Assembly: GCA_022562055.1 (NCBI GenBank)
Contig: JADFQA010000019.1
Span: 1-61,302, forward strand
DNA length: 61,302 nucleotides
Reading direction: 5' to 3'
Source of the DNA: Acidobacteriota bacterium
GTDB taxonomy: Bacteria > Actinomycetota > Acidimicrobiia > Spongiisociales > UBA5794
Part shown: in pieces, positions 50,327 through 60,529 of the stretch
Numbering within the stretch: the stretch's first letter is position 1
How the letters are laid out: each line of letters starts with the position of its first letter
Notes under the pieces: model-generated
What the model saw: only the letters and a program-made list of their open reading frames with translations
What the model was told of the DNA's origin: nothing
Databases searched by the model: none
Program-made: the position numbers and the translations under genes

Positions 50327-53300
50327 GTGACGACCCCACTCGAATCTCTTCTTGCTAATCACCGCGGGATCTCGACCAATGACGCCCGCCGCATTGTCGT
50401 GCCGGCCGCGGTACGAGCGGTGTATCTCGCCATCGCCGCCAAGAAAGCGAACTCACCGTTGTTGGCTGTGCTGCCGGGCGAGCGCGAAGCGGAGAACCTT
50501 GTTGACGACGTCAGGTTGTTTACCTCTTCGGTGGTGCACCTTCCCGCGTGGGAGACGTTGCCGTTCGAGCATGTTTCTCCAAACGTCCTGACTATGGCGC
50601 AGCGGGCCGTTGCACGTCATGCGCTCGCTACGGCCTCTGGAGGAACCATCGTTGTCGGGTCGGTTCGGGCAGTAACTCAGCGCGTGAGTCCGTCCTTTGT
50701 CGCACCGCAGGTACTGCGCCCCGGCGATGAGATGGATTTCGAAGCTCTCGTTGGTGAGCTTGCCGCGATCGGCTACACCCGATCTGACCGTGTCGAGGGG
50801 CGCGGAGAGTTTGCGGTGCGCGGGGGCATTATCGATGTGTTTCCGGCTGAGGGTGACTATCCGGTGCGTGTCGAGTTTTTCGGTGATGACATTGAGAGTT
50901 TGAGGAGGTTCGCTGTCGGTTCGCAGCGCTCAACCGACGCGGTCGACGAGTTCCTCATCTACCCGGCTCGAGAGCTTCGCCCCGAGGGCACGGTCCTTGA
51001 CCGCGCGACTGAGCTACTTCGCACCGAGACGTGGGCTTCGGCAACGTGGGACAAAATCGCTGATGGGATCAGCTTTCAAGGGCTGGAGTCGTGGTTGCCG
51101 TGGCTCGCTGACGAGAGCGGAGTTCTCGACGACCTTATCGACACCGAGGTGGTCGTGTTCGATCCCTCAAAAGCTGCGGCTCGCTCGCTCGAGCTTGTTG
51201 CTGAGGAGGGCGATCTAGCGGCCGCGCTTGCAGCGACATGGGGAGTGGGGGCACCTCTCGCCGGTGAACACCCCCCGCTGTACCTGTCCCTTGAACGGGT
51301 TCTCTCACCGGTCGTTCCAACTATTGCTCCGCGCATCGCCTCGGGTCCGGCTGATGAAGAACTGGAACTTCGGGGACTCGATGGTGTACCCGGAGATGCC
51401 GAATCGATTGCGGCGGCGATACTGCGGTGGAACGAACGTGGTCTGCGGATTGTTGTGGCAATGGACGGCGAGGCTGCGGCTACCAGGGTGTCACGTCTCC
51501 TAGGAGAGGCCGGTCTCGACATCCCGTTGGTCGATGAGGTCGGTAGCGAGCGGGTGGTTGTGATCTCGACCGGCATCCATCGCGGGTTCGTTGCCCCCGG
51601 TCTCGGGTTTGGCGTTGTTGGCGAAATGGAGATAGCCGGACGGCGGCGGTCGCACCGGAAGGCGACTCAGCGTAAAGCTGTCGAGGACGGGGATGCGTAC
51701 CAGAACCTGCGACCTGGTGACTTCGTTGTCCACCATCACCATGGCATCGGTCGGTTCGAAGGTCTTGTGCACCGTGAGATTGCGGGCGTGGAAAGGGACT
51801 ATTTGTTCGTTGCGTTCCGCGGTGAGGATCGACTGTACGTGCCTACCGATCAGCTCGCCGCCATCCGGCGGTACACGGGGGGCGAGCATCCGAAGCTCTC
51901 GAAAATGGGTGGCTCTGACTGGGCGCAGACCCGCAAGAAGGTACGAACCGCCGTTGCGGTAGTCGCTGAGGAGGTGATCGATCTGCACCGAAAGCGTGAA
52001 GCCGCGGTCGGACACGCATTCGAGGCTGACACACCGTGGCAGGCCGAGTTCGAGGGCGCATTTCCGTATGAGGAAACCCCGGACCAGCTCCAAGCAATCC
52101 TCGACGTAAAAGCGGACATGGAAAGCGAGCGCCCCATGGACCGGCTCATTTTCGGAGATGTTGGCTTCGGGAAGACCGAGGTCGCGTTGCGTGCAGCGTT
52201 CAAGGCGGTGCAGGGTGGCAAACAGGTCGTCATCCTGGTCCCAACGACGCTTCTTGCGCAACAGCATTTCACCAACTGGGAGGAACGCCTGGCACCGTAC
52301 CCTGTCAGGGTCGAGATGCTGAGCCGTTTCCTTACGACGAAGCAGCAGTCAGCTGTGATTCGCGACCTCGCGAGCGGCGATGTCGACATTGTTGTTGCAA
52401 CACACCGGGTGTTGAGCCAGGACGTCGCGTTCAAGGATCTTGGCTTGGTGATTGTCGACGAGGAGCAACGGTTCGGCGTTGGCGCCAAGGACCGGTTGAA
52501 GGAGCTTCGGACATCCGTTGATGTGATGACCCTCACCGCGACTCCCATTCCTCGCACCCTCGAGATGGCACTCGTCGGTATACGTGACGTAAGCCACATT
52601 CGTACACCGCCCATTGATCGGCACCCGATCCTTACTTATGTCGGTCCGCTCGACGACCAGGCGATATCTGCGGCTATCCGCCGTGAGATGTTGCGCGAGG
52701 GCCAGGTGTTCTATGTTCACAATCGGGTGCAGTCGATCGACCACTGCGTAACTCGGCTCCGCAACCTCGTTCCCGATGCCCGCTACGCCGTTGCACACGG
52801 CCAGATGTCAGAGGGTCAGCTGGAGCAGGTGATGTTGGACTTTTGGAACGGCGACTACGACGTTCTCGTGGCGACGACCATCATCGAGGCCGGCCTCGAT
52901 CTACCCCAGGTAAATACGCTCATTGTCGAACGTGCCGATCGGCTCGGATTGGCCCAGCTCTATCAGCTTCGAGGTCGTGTCGGTCGCGGTAGTCAACGTG
53001 CCTACGCCTACCTCTTTCACCCCGAGGAGAAAATCATTTCCGAGGAGGCGTACCGCAGGCTCGAAGCGATTGGCGAGTTCTCGGATCTTGGCAGCGGATT
53101 TAGTTTGGCAATGAGGGATCTTGAGATCAGAGGGGCAGGATCGATCCTGTCACAGACCCAGACCGGCCACATCTCCGCAGTCGGACTCGACATGTACGTC
53201 GAGCTTGTGTCTCACGCTGTCAACAAGCTCAAAGGCACGGTCGTTGAGGAGGAGTCCCTCCCCGAGATACGGATCGACTTACCTGTTGACGCAAGCCTGC

Positions 53301-53698
53301 CACCGTCTTACGTTGTGGACACCGATGCCCGTCTCGAAGGGTATCGGCGGTTGGCGGCCGCGGTAACTGCCGAAGGGGTCAGCGATGTAATTGAGGAGTG
53401 GAGGGATCGTTTTGGCGATCTTCCACCTGCCGCACAGCGCCTCGTTGACCTGGCAGCATTGAGGGCCGATGCGATTCGGATAGGGCTAACCGAAATCGTC
53501 AAGGTGCGCGACGAAATTCGCATCGGACCGGTCAACCTCAAAGAGAGTCAACAGATCAGACTCCAGAGGATCGCTCCCGGGACCACGCAGCGAGGCGCGA
53601 ATCTATTCATGCCGGTGCCGCCAAAGCGCGACGATGTTCTTGATACGGTTGTCCAGTTTGTCCGTAGAATGTGGCCTACTTTGCCACCTACTGCATAG
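50327..53698 (+). CDS. mfd: Transcription-repair coupling factor Mfd
   Basis: 1123 aa from GTG 50327. UvrB-homology N-terminus, then an RNA polymerase-interaction domain at about 459 (LRPGDFVVHHHHGIGRFEGL). RecG-type translocase: Walker A FGDVGFGKTEVALRAAF near 609 and DEEQ in VIVDEEQRFGVGA near 710, followed by helicase motifs IV-VI (FYVHNRVQSI, TTIIEAGLDLP, QLRGRVGRG). It releases stalled RNA polymerase at lesions and recruits UvrA. Confidence 0.96.
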   Translation: MTTPLESLLANHRGISTNDARRIVVPAAVRAVYLAIAAKKANSPLLAVLPGEREAENLVDDVRLFTSSVVHLPAWETLPFEHVSPNVLTMAQRAVARHALATASGGTIVVGSVRAVTQRVSPSFVAPQVLRPGDEMDFEALVGELAAIGYTRSDRVEGRGEFAVRGGIIDVFPAEGDYPVRVEFFGDDIESLRRFAVGSQRSTDAVDEFLIYPARELRPEGTVLDRATELLRTETWASATWDKIADGISFQGLESWLPWLADESGVLDDLIDTEVVVFDPSKAAARSLELVAEEGDLAAALAATWGVGAPLAGEHPPLYLSLERVLSPVVPTIAPRIASGPADEELELRGLDGVPGDAESIAAAILRWNERGLRIVVAMDGEAAATRVSRLLGEAGLDIPLVDEVGSERVVVISTGIHRGFVAPGLGFGVVGEMEIAGRRRSHRKATQRKAVEDGDAYQNLRPGDFVVHHHHGIGRFEGLVHREIAGVERDYLFVAFRGEDRLYVPTDQLAAIRRYTGGEHPKLSKMGGSDWAQTRKKVRTAVAVVAEEVIDLHRKREAAVGHAFEADTPWQAEFEGAFPYEETPDQLQAILDVKADMESERPMDRLIFGDVGFGKTEVALRAAFKAVQGGKQVVILVPTTLLAQQHFTNWEERLAPYPVRVEMLSRFLTTKQQSAVIRDLASGDVDIVVATHRVLSQDVAFKDLGLVIVDEEQRFGVGAKDRLKELRTSVDVMTLTATPIPRTLEMALVGIRDVSHIRTPPIDRHPILTYVGPLDDQAISAAIRREMLREGQVFYVHNRVQSIDHCVTRLRNLVPDARYAVAHGQMSEGQLEQVMLDFWNGDYDVLVATTIIEAGLDLPQVNTLIVERADRLGLAQLYQLRGRVGRGSQRAYAYLFHPEEKIISEEAYRRLEAIGEFSDLGSGFSLAMRDLEIRGAGSILSQTQTGHISAVGLDMYVELVSHAVNKLKGTVVEEESLPEIRIDLPVDASLPPSYVVDTDARLEGYRRLAAAVTAEGVSDVIEEWRDRFGDLPPAAQRLVDLAALRADAIRIGLTEIVKVRDEIRIGPVNLKESQQIRLQRIAPGTTQRGANLFMPVPPKRDDVLDTVVQFVRRMWPTLPPTA

Positions 53699-53707
53699 GA
53701 CGTCACA

Positions 53708-54628
53708 ATGCTCCGACGATTGTTCATGCTTACCGCCGCGCTCTCCTTGGCTGCGGCGGCATGCAGCAGCAACAGCGTTGTCCTTGCAACAGTGAACGGC
53801 CTCGACGTCACCTACGACGATCTCGACGCGATGCTCGTCGGTCAGGAAACTACGGTTCTCAACTCAGAGCAGCTCCGTCAGGACCTTGCCACATTCATCA
53901 TTCAGTCTGTGATCATCACCGAGGCAGAGGCACTGTCGGGCACACCGATTGTGGACGACGAAGTTCGCGAATGGATAGACAACCCACCGCTCGCATACGC
54001 CGACACAATTGCAAACGTGCAGACCGATTCTCGATTCAGCGACGCCGCGGTACAGAGGCAGGTCAAGCTGCTCATCGCCCGCCAACGGGTTGCCGAATCT
54101 GAGATTGCGGGGGACCAGAGTTTCTTAGATGACATCTGGAACAACAACCGTGCCGTGTTGTACGTTGGCTGTGTTCGCCAGCTCCGTACTGAGACGCAAG
54201 ACGAGGCACTGGCTGCCTACGACCGAGTCGTTGCCGGAGAGGATTTCGTGTCGGTTGCCGAGGATGTCTCGATCGATGTGGATCTTGGTGGGCAGCCACT
54301 TCCCGACGACAACGGACGTTGCCCCCGAACTCTGTCTGGATTCCTTCCCGAGTTCACCGAATCGGCATTGAACGCTGAGGTTGGCGTAGTGACAGCGCCC
54401 TTTAGGACAGATGCTGGATGGCACGTGTTGCTTGTCGACAGCCGTTTCGGTCCGACCTCGTTTGATGAGTGGTCAGCCGACCCGTTGAGCTTTGTGACAC
54501 CCAGCCAAATCGGAGATGTGTTCGTCCCCTGGTACAACGGGAAAATTCGCGATGCCGACATCTCTATCAACGACGCAGTTGGGAATTGGTCCACTGCTGG
54601 CGTTGGCATCACGCCTCCAGAGTCGTAG
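53708..54628 (+). CDS. SurA/PrsA-like peptidyl-prolyl isomerase lipoprotein
   Basis: 306 aa. Lipobox in MLTAALSLAAAACSS. The N-terminal chaperone region opens LATVNGLDVTYDDLD; a parvulin-like domain follows (AAYDRVVAGEDFVSVAEDVS ... GWHVLLVDSR). It should fold exported proteins outside the membrane. It lies between mfd and mazG, as in several Gram-positive genomes. Confidence 0.82.
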   Translation: MLRRLFMLTAALSLAAAACSSNSVVLATVNGLDVTYDDLDAMLVGQETTVLNSEQLRQDLATFIIQSVIITEAEALSGTPIVDDEVREWIDNPPLAYADTIANVQTDSRFSDAAVQRQVKLLIARQRVAESEIAGDQSFLDDIWNNNRAVLYVGCVRQLRTETQDEALAAYDRVVAGEDFVSVAEDVSIDVDLGGQPLPDDNGRCPRTLSGFLPEFTESALNAEVGVVTAPFRTDAGWHVLLVDSRFGPTSFDEWSADPLSFVTPSQIGDVFVPWYNGKIRDADISINDAVGNWSTAGVGITPPES

Positions 54629-54631
54629 TAC

Positions 54632-56083
54632 ATGGCGACCGACCTCTACCTCGTTGGTCTCGGTCCCGGTCCGCTTGATCGGCTTGCGGCGGCTCCGCTC
54701 GCTGTCATCCGCTGCACTGCGAACACCGTGATTGTGAGGACAGGTCACCACCCCGGTGCTGCGGATCTGTCAGCCACTCGCGACGTTGTGGTCTGCGACG
54801 ACTTGTATGACGCTGCCGACGACTTCGATGATGTCTACCAGGCGATCGTTGCGCGGGTCATCGACTCCGCGAAACGTGGGCCGACCGTGTACGCGGTTCC
54901 AGGGTCGGTCGCTGTGGGCGAACGGGCGATTCCGATGATGCGGGCCGCTGCTGCCGAGGCAGGTCTTTCCGTGAAAGTCTTTTCGGGAGAGTCTTTCCTT
55001 GACCTTCTCTTTCTGACGGTTGGCTTAGACCCGATTGCCGATGGGCTACAGCTCCTCGATGGCCGGGCGCTGGAGACCACACCGGATCTCACGATTCCGA
55101 CTGTTATCACGCAGGTCGATCGACGCGAGGTTGCCGATCGTGTCGCGGGATTGTTGGCGAAGGTTCTGGAGGACGACTTTGAGATCACGATCGTCGATGC
55201 TCTCGGCAACGACGATGCAAGCATCGAAATAGTGACCCTCGGCGATCTTGCGACCATAACGACAACCCCCCTGACATCGGTGTATGTCCCCGCTTCAGCG
55301 GTGGGGCTACGAGGTCTTATCGCGATCAACGAGATTCTGCGTCGTCAATGCCCATGGGACAAAAAGCAGACTCACAGAAGTCTGCTCCGACACCTCATTG
55401 AAGAGACCTACGAAGTGGTCGAGGCGCTTGAGCAGCTCAGTGTTGAAGCGCCGGAAGGTGACCCGGACTGGGTTGCGTACAGCCATGTCGAGGAAGAGCT
55501 CGGAGACGTGTTACTCCAGGTCGTGTTTCACGCGACACTGGCTAGCGAGGCAGGCGCATTCACCATTGACCAGGTTGCAGAGGGCATCCGTCGCAAATTG
55601 GTGTACCGCCACCCCCACGTGTTCGGCGACGTCGCAGCCGACGATGCTGAGGCCGTCATTGCAAACTGGGAGGCTCTCAAGGCGAGCGAAAAAAGACGAG
55701 AGTCGTTGATGGATGACATTCCGCTCTCCCTGCCGAGTCTGGCGAGAGCTGACAAAACGCAGCGTCGTGCTCGCTCTGTCGGTTTCGACTTCGGCGACGC
55801 CGGTGCGGCGCTCGACGCCCTTCGCGGCGAGCTCAACGAGTTTGCTGAAGCTGGACCGTTGCAGCAGGAGTCCGAGTTAGGCGACGTCCTCTTTGCGGTG
55901 GCGAATATCGCCCGCCATGTGTCCGTGGACGCTGAGTCGGCGCTTCGTGGATCTATCACCAGGTTTGAGGCGCGCTTTCGATGGATGGAGTCTGCAGCCC
56001 AAGATGCCGGTGGTGGGTTGGAATCCATGTCGCTGGATGCGATGGACGAGCTCTGGCAGCAGGCGAAGGGCGCGGTGGGTTAG
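54632..56083 (+). CDS. mazG: Tetrapyrrole-methylase-fold plus MazG NTP pyrophosphohydrolase (YabN-like)
   Basis: 483 aa. The N-terminal domain (YLVGLGPGPLDRLAAAPLAV, VYAVPGSVAVGERA) has the SAM-dependent tetrapyrrole methylase fold. The C-terminal MazG units include LRRQCPWDKKQTHRSLLRHL then EETYEVVEAL, and ELGDVLLQVVFHA with EExxE/ExxD-type metal ligands. MazG removes non-canonical or excess NTPs; the methylase half has no proven role. The architecture matches Bacillus YabN. Confidence 0.9.
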   Translation: MATDLYLVGLGPGPLDRLAAAPLAVIRCTANTVIVRTGHHPGAADLSATRDVVVCDDLYDAADDFDDVYQAIVARVIDSAKRGPTVYAVPGSVAVGERAIPMMRAAAAEAGLSVKVFSGESFLDLLFLTVGLDPIADGLQLLDGRALETTPDLTIPTVITQVDRREVADRVAGLLAKVLEDDFEITIVDALGNDDASIEIVTLGDLATITTTPLTSVYVPASAVGLRGLIAINEILRRQCPWDKKQTHRSLLRHLIEETYEVVEALEQLSVEAPEGDPDWVAYSHVEEELGDVLLQVVFHATLASEAGAFTIDQVAEGIRRKLVYRHPHVFGDVAADDAEAVIANWEALKASEKRRESLMDDIPLSLPSLARADKTQRRARSVGFDFGDAGAALDALRGELNEFAEAGPLQQESELGDVLFAVANIARHVSVDAESALRGSITRFEARFRWMESAAQDAGGGLESMSLDAMDELWQQAKGAVG

Positions 56084-56130
56084 GTTTCGCCGCGTTTTTG
56101 GAATGCACCAGCACAACACACGACCTCTGA

Positions 56131-57476
<1,346 letters not shown>

Positions 57477-57477
<1 letters not shown>

Positions 57478-57926
57478 TGGAAGTTATCGACCTGACGCTC
57501 GTCGAGGACCATATGGAGGAGCCGGCTCCTGCACCGCGGCGTAGGTGGGCGCGTTCGCCGCTGCTTGCTTTTGGACTCGTCGTCGGCCTCGCCGGAACAC
57601 TGTCGGGAGTGATCCCGTTTCGCGACATCATCGCAAGGAATCGGCAAGTCGAGCATAACCAGACGCAGCTCGACGCGATACGATCCGAGAACGAGCTGAT
57701 CTCACAACAGATCGCGGCTCTCGAATCGACGGCCGGTGTTGAACGCCTTGCCCGTGAGCAGTTCGGTCTCGTGTACGAAGGGGAAGTGTCCTACATCGTC
57801 GAGGTGACTCCCGTTGATTCGGTGGCTGTCGATGCGCCGCTTGGGATACCTGACCGCAGACCCTGGTTCCAAAGGATGTGGGATTACCTGACCGGTAGAG
57901 ATCTTGTTCCCGATGAACAACCGTGA
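57477..57926 (+). CDS. FtsB/DivIC-like septum formation initiator
   Basis: 149 aa from ATG 57477. A short cytoplasmic N-terminus, one membrane helix (LLAFGLVVGLAGTLSGVIPF), then a coiled coil (QTQLDAIRSENELISQQIAA) and the conserved LAREQFGLVYEGEVSYIV block. It joins FtsL and FtsQ in the divisome. It is in the usual actinobacterial place between eno and DUF501. Confidence 0.88.
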
Positions 57927-58452
57927 CGTAGTCGAGATCCAGATTGGTCGGCCCCCTCGCAGCGACGTCGTTGTTGCACACGAGTGCCACTTCAATCTTC
58001 CCGTGGTCACGGTAGTGCCGCCCCACCTTGACGACGGTACGCCGTTTCCGACAACCTACTGGTTGACCTGCCCGCTGATGATGCGCCGAATAAGTCGTAT
58101 CGAGAGCGAGGGAGGAGTTCGTGCCTATGACGAACGCATCTCGACCGACATCGATTTCGCCGCCGAGTTCGCGGCGGCTGCGTCGCGCTACGCATCCGAC
58201 CGTGATGCCATGGTCGCCAATATCGACGCTGTCGCCCCAACCGGGGGAATCGGAGGGTCGCGCGGTGGAGTGAAATGCCTTCACTCGCATCTTGCCGATA
58301 CACTTGCCGGGAACGAGAATCCGATTGGTCGAGAGTTGGCGGGTCAGGTCATGCCGCTCGACTGTGCGTCCCCATGCGTGGTGGCGCAGGAAGGGACGCC
58401 TGTATGGAATCAAGCGTGGAAAGAACCGCACCGTGAGGGTCGCAGCGGTTGA
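57913..58452 (+). CDS. DUF501-family protein
   Basis: 179 aa from ATG 57913, overlapping the previous gene by 14 bases. QIGRPPRSDVVVAHECHFNL, PTTYWLTCPLMMRRISRIES, and a Cys/His block GGVKCLHSHLADTLAGNENP are characteristic. The function is unknown, but it is conserved next to eno/ftsB/ppx in Actinobacteria. It overlaps the ppx start by 20 bases. Confidence 0.9.
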   Translation: MNNRDVVEIQIGRPPRSDVVVAHECHFNLPVVTVVPPHLDDGTPFPTTYWLTCPLMMRRISRIESEGGVRAYDERISTDIDFAAEFAAAASRYASDRDAMVANIDAVAPTGGIGGSRGGVKCLHSHLADTLAGNENPIGRELAGQVMPLDCASPCVVAQEGTPVWNQAWKEPHREGRSG

Positions 58453-59353
58453 CATTGGTACCAACACCGTCCGGTTGCTGGTGGCTGACGTCGGAGCCGG
58501 CGAGACTGAATTCCTAAATGTTGTCGAGCGGCGAGTCGTTTTGGTGCGGCTTGGCCGCGGTGTCGACGCCACCAGAAAAATCAACCCGGACGTTCTTGGC
58601 CGTAGTGTTGCAGTTCTCGCTGGGTTCGGCGCGGTCATTGCACGGACCGGAGCGGAAGCAGTTCGAGCTGTTGCAACCTCGGCCGTCCGCGACGCGTCGA
58701 ACTCTGATGAGTTCTTGGATCGGGCCACTGAGACCCTTGGGGTTCGCCCCGACGTCATAGATGGTGACGAAGAGGCAGCGCTATCGTTCCGGGGAGCGAC
58801 GCTCGGTGTCGAGAGTGCCGGACCCGTGCTTGTGATTGATCCCGGCGGCGGCTCCACCGAGTTCGTACTGGGGACAACCGAGCCCGATTATTCGGTAAGC
58901 ATCGATGTCGGGTCGGTACGCATCACCGAACGTCACCTTCAGCAACGTCCGGTGCAGCCAGGACAGTTGGCAGTCGCCCGATCAGCGGCCGACGAACTGA
59001 TGTCAAGAGTTGCACTGCCGACGCAACCATCAACCGTCATCGGTGTCGGCGGCACATTCTCAACGCTTGCAGCCATGCACCTCGATCTCGCTCGTTTCGA
59101 CTCGCAGAAGGTACACGGAACGACTATGACACTCACCGCGATCGAAGGGCTAGTCGAGTTCTTGGCGCTGCGGTCCGTCCAAGAGACCCGCAACATCGCG
59201 TCTATGGATGAAGGTCGCGCAGATATCATTCTCGGTGGCTCGATTGTTGTGGAGAGGGCGCTGAAGGTTGTCGGTGTTACCGATGTCCGTATTTCTGAAA
59301 CCGGGATCCTTCATGGGCTGGCACTATCACTTGGCCAAGCTGGCGTCACATAG
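58433..59353 (+). CDS. ppx: Ppx/GppA-family exopolyphosphatase
   Basis: 306 aa from GTG 58433. Actin-like ATPase fold motifs: VAAVDIGTNTVRLLVADV, ATSAVRDASNSDEFL, VLVIDPGGGSTEFVLG and GVGGTFSTLAAMHLDL. It hydrolyses polyphosphate or pppGpp. It lacks the C-terminal HD domain of long forms, as is usual for actinobacterial paralogues. It ends just before tRNA-Leu. Confidence 0.92.
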   Translation: MRVAAVDIGTNTVRLLVADVGAGETEFLNVVERRVVLVRLGRGVDATRKINPDVLGRSVAVLAGFGAVIARTGAEAVRAVATSAVRDASNSDEFLDRATETLGVRPDVIDGDEEAALSFRGATLGVESAGPVLVIDPGGGSTEFVLGTTEPDYSVSIDVGSVRITERHLQQRPVQPGQLAVARSAADELMSRVALPTQPSTVIGVGGTFSTLAAMHLDLARFDSQKVHGTTMTLTAIEGLVEFLALRSVQETRNIASMDEGRADIILGGSIVVERALKVVGVTDVRISETGILHGLALSLGQAGVT

Positions 59354-59374
59354 CGCGATCTACACTCTCCCCAG

Positions 59375-59460
59375 GCCCGGGTGGCGAAATCGGCAGACGC
59401 GAAGGACTTAAAATCCTTTGTCCCTAACGGGACGTGCGGGTTCAATTCCCGCCCCGGGCA
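59375..59460 (+). tRNA. tRNA-Leu (TAA)
   Basis: 86 nt with acceptor GCCCGGG / CCCGGGC, anticodon stem AGGA / TCCT region with loop CTTAAAA (anticodon TAA), a long class II variable arm (TGTCCCTAACGGGACGT), T-arm and A73. CCA is encoded at 59461-59463. It marks the border between core genes and accessory sequence to the right. Confidence 0.95.
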
Positions 59461-59579
59461 CCAGCAAGAGCCTAGGTTTGCTGGGCTGAGCGCCCCTCAA
59501 CAAGGCGAACGACTGTTCGATGTAGCGTGGCGGGCAACGCCGCAGGCAACTGACAACACGGGCACACCTCGTCGCGACG

Positions 59580-59608
59580 AAGCCCCCCACCGTGATGGTG
59601 GGGGGCTT
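59580..59608 (+). terminator. Strong terminator hairpin
   Basis: A perfect 12-bp GC-rich stem (AAGCCCCCCACC and its complement) with a five-base loop, followed by CGCTTCG. It probably ends the transcript running through ppx and tRNA-Leu. Confidence 0.75.
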
Positions 59609-59763
59609 CGCTTCGTGAAAATCACCGCAGGGGTTGCGCTGCGGGAGGTGGTCCACGAAATCTGCTACACGTTTGGTGCTCGGGCGAGGAGATACGTTGA
59701 AACGCCGAGCTGTGGCGAACCACCGGGTCTCGTCAACGCAGCAAAGGCACCCTTCACAAGAGA

Positions 59764-60207
59764 CAGTGCTGCAGCGGTGCCGACGACGACAACAACGAGT
59801 GCAGCTATCGGCCTGTCGCGTACGGTGTCGGCGACGACCAATGGCAAGTCACAGGAACGCAAATCGCCTGGCTCGACTCGCTCGAGATCGGCACCGGCAG
59901 CGAATTCGAAGAACCCGACACCGGAACCATGTGGCTCATTATCAACGTCACCGTCGAGAACAAAGACCTCGACGCCTAGAACTCGAACATACTTGACTTC
60001 GAACTTCGCTCAACCGACGGAATCACCTACGGCCTCGCGATCTTCGCAAACACCGTCGGCGATATAGCCGGCACAATCCTCTTCGACAAAACCCTCAAAC
60101 GTGGCATCGCCTACGAAATCCCACAAGACGCCACAACCGTAGAGTTCCACTGGGCATCGAACCCGTTCACCTACGACCCTGTGTTCTGGACAATCGAGAT
60201 CCCATAG
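59764..60207 (+). pseudogene. Extracellular DUF4352-like domain gene with in-frame stop
   Basis: One frame reads CCSGADDDNNECSYRPVAYG, VGDDQWQVTGTQIAWLDSLE, TGTMWLIINVTVENKDLDA, then TAG at 59977-59979. It resumes as NSNILDFELRSTDGITYGLA ... TYDPVFWTIEIP to TAG 60205-60207. The pattern fits DUF4352-like Ig-fold domains of lipoproteins. No credible start codon or full signal peptide remains upstream, so the gene is truncated as well as interrupted. Codon style after the stop is still coding. Confidence 0.6.
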
Positions 60208-60209
60208 CG

Positions 60210-60320
60210 ATGTCAGATGAACGACCCTTCGCTCCTCCGACACCACACAACTCCATCGAAGCGGCAAAAAGAGCCGCAGAACGCGAAAACTTACCATGCC
60301 ACGGAGCAGGTTTTTGTTGA
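60210..60320 (+). CDS. Possible 36-aa ORF, probable gene remnant
   Basis: ATG 60210 starts two bases after the previous stop (TAGCGATG). It encodes MSDERPFAPPTPHNSIEAAK then RAAERENLPCHGAGFC. The charged start followed by an abrupt end suggests the N-terminus of a lost membrane protein in the same former operon. From 60321 to 60529 I see nothing but the probable end of the IS110 element. Confidence 0.3.
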   Translation: MSDERPFAPPTPHNSIEAAKRAAERENLPCHGAGFC

Positions 60321-60529
60321 ATGGCTGACGCATTCTCTGTGCGTAAACCGGCTGTGTCCGATGGCTGTAGTCAGCACCTAACGAAGCTGCCGATGCACCT
60401 GAGAACGCGAATATTGGCAGTCGGATGCCCTGCACGTAGTTACATTGTTGTACCTATGCTCACTCTTTCGACCTGGAGTCGCCCCGGACTTGACATCCGT
60501 AGGAACGTCCCAGGGTGCCTCTGTGTTTG

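Noticed and set aside
59381-60067. Plus-strand frame of 228 codons starting in tRNA-Leu
   Set aside because: It begins inside the tRNA, runs through a terminator, and its residues become Ser/Thr/Arg-rich shadow of the interrupted gene in another frame.
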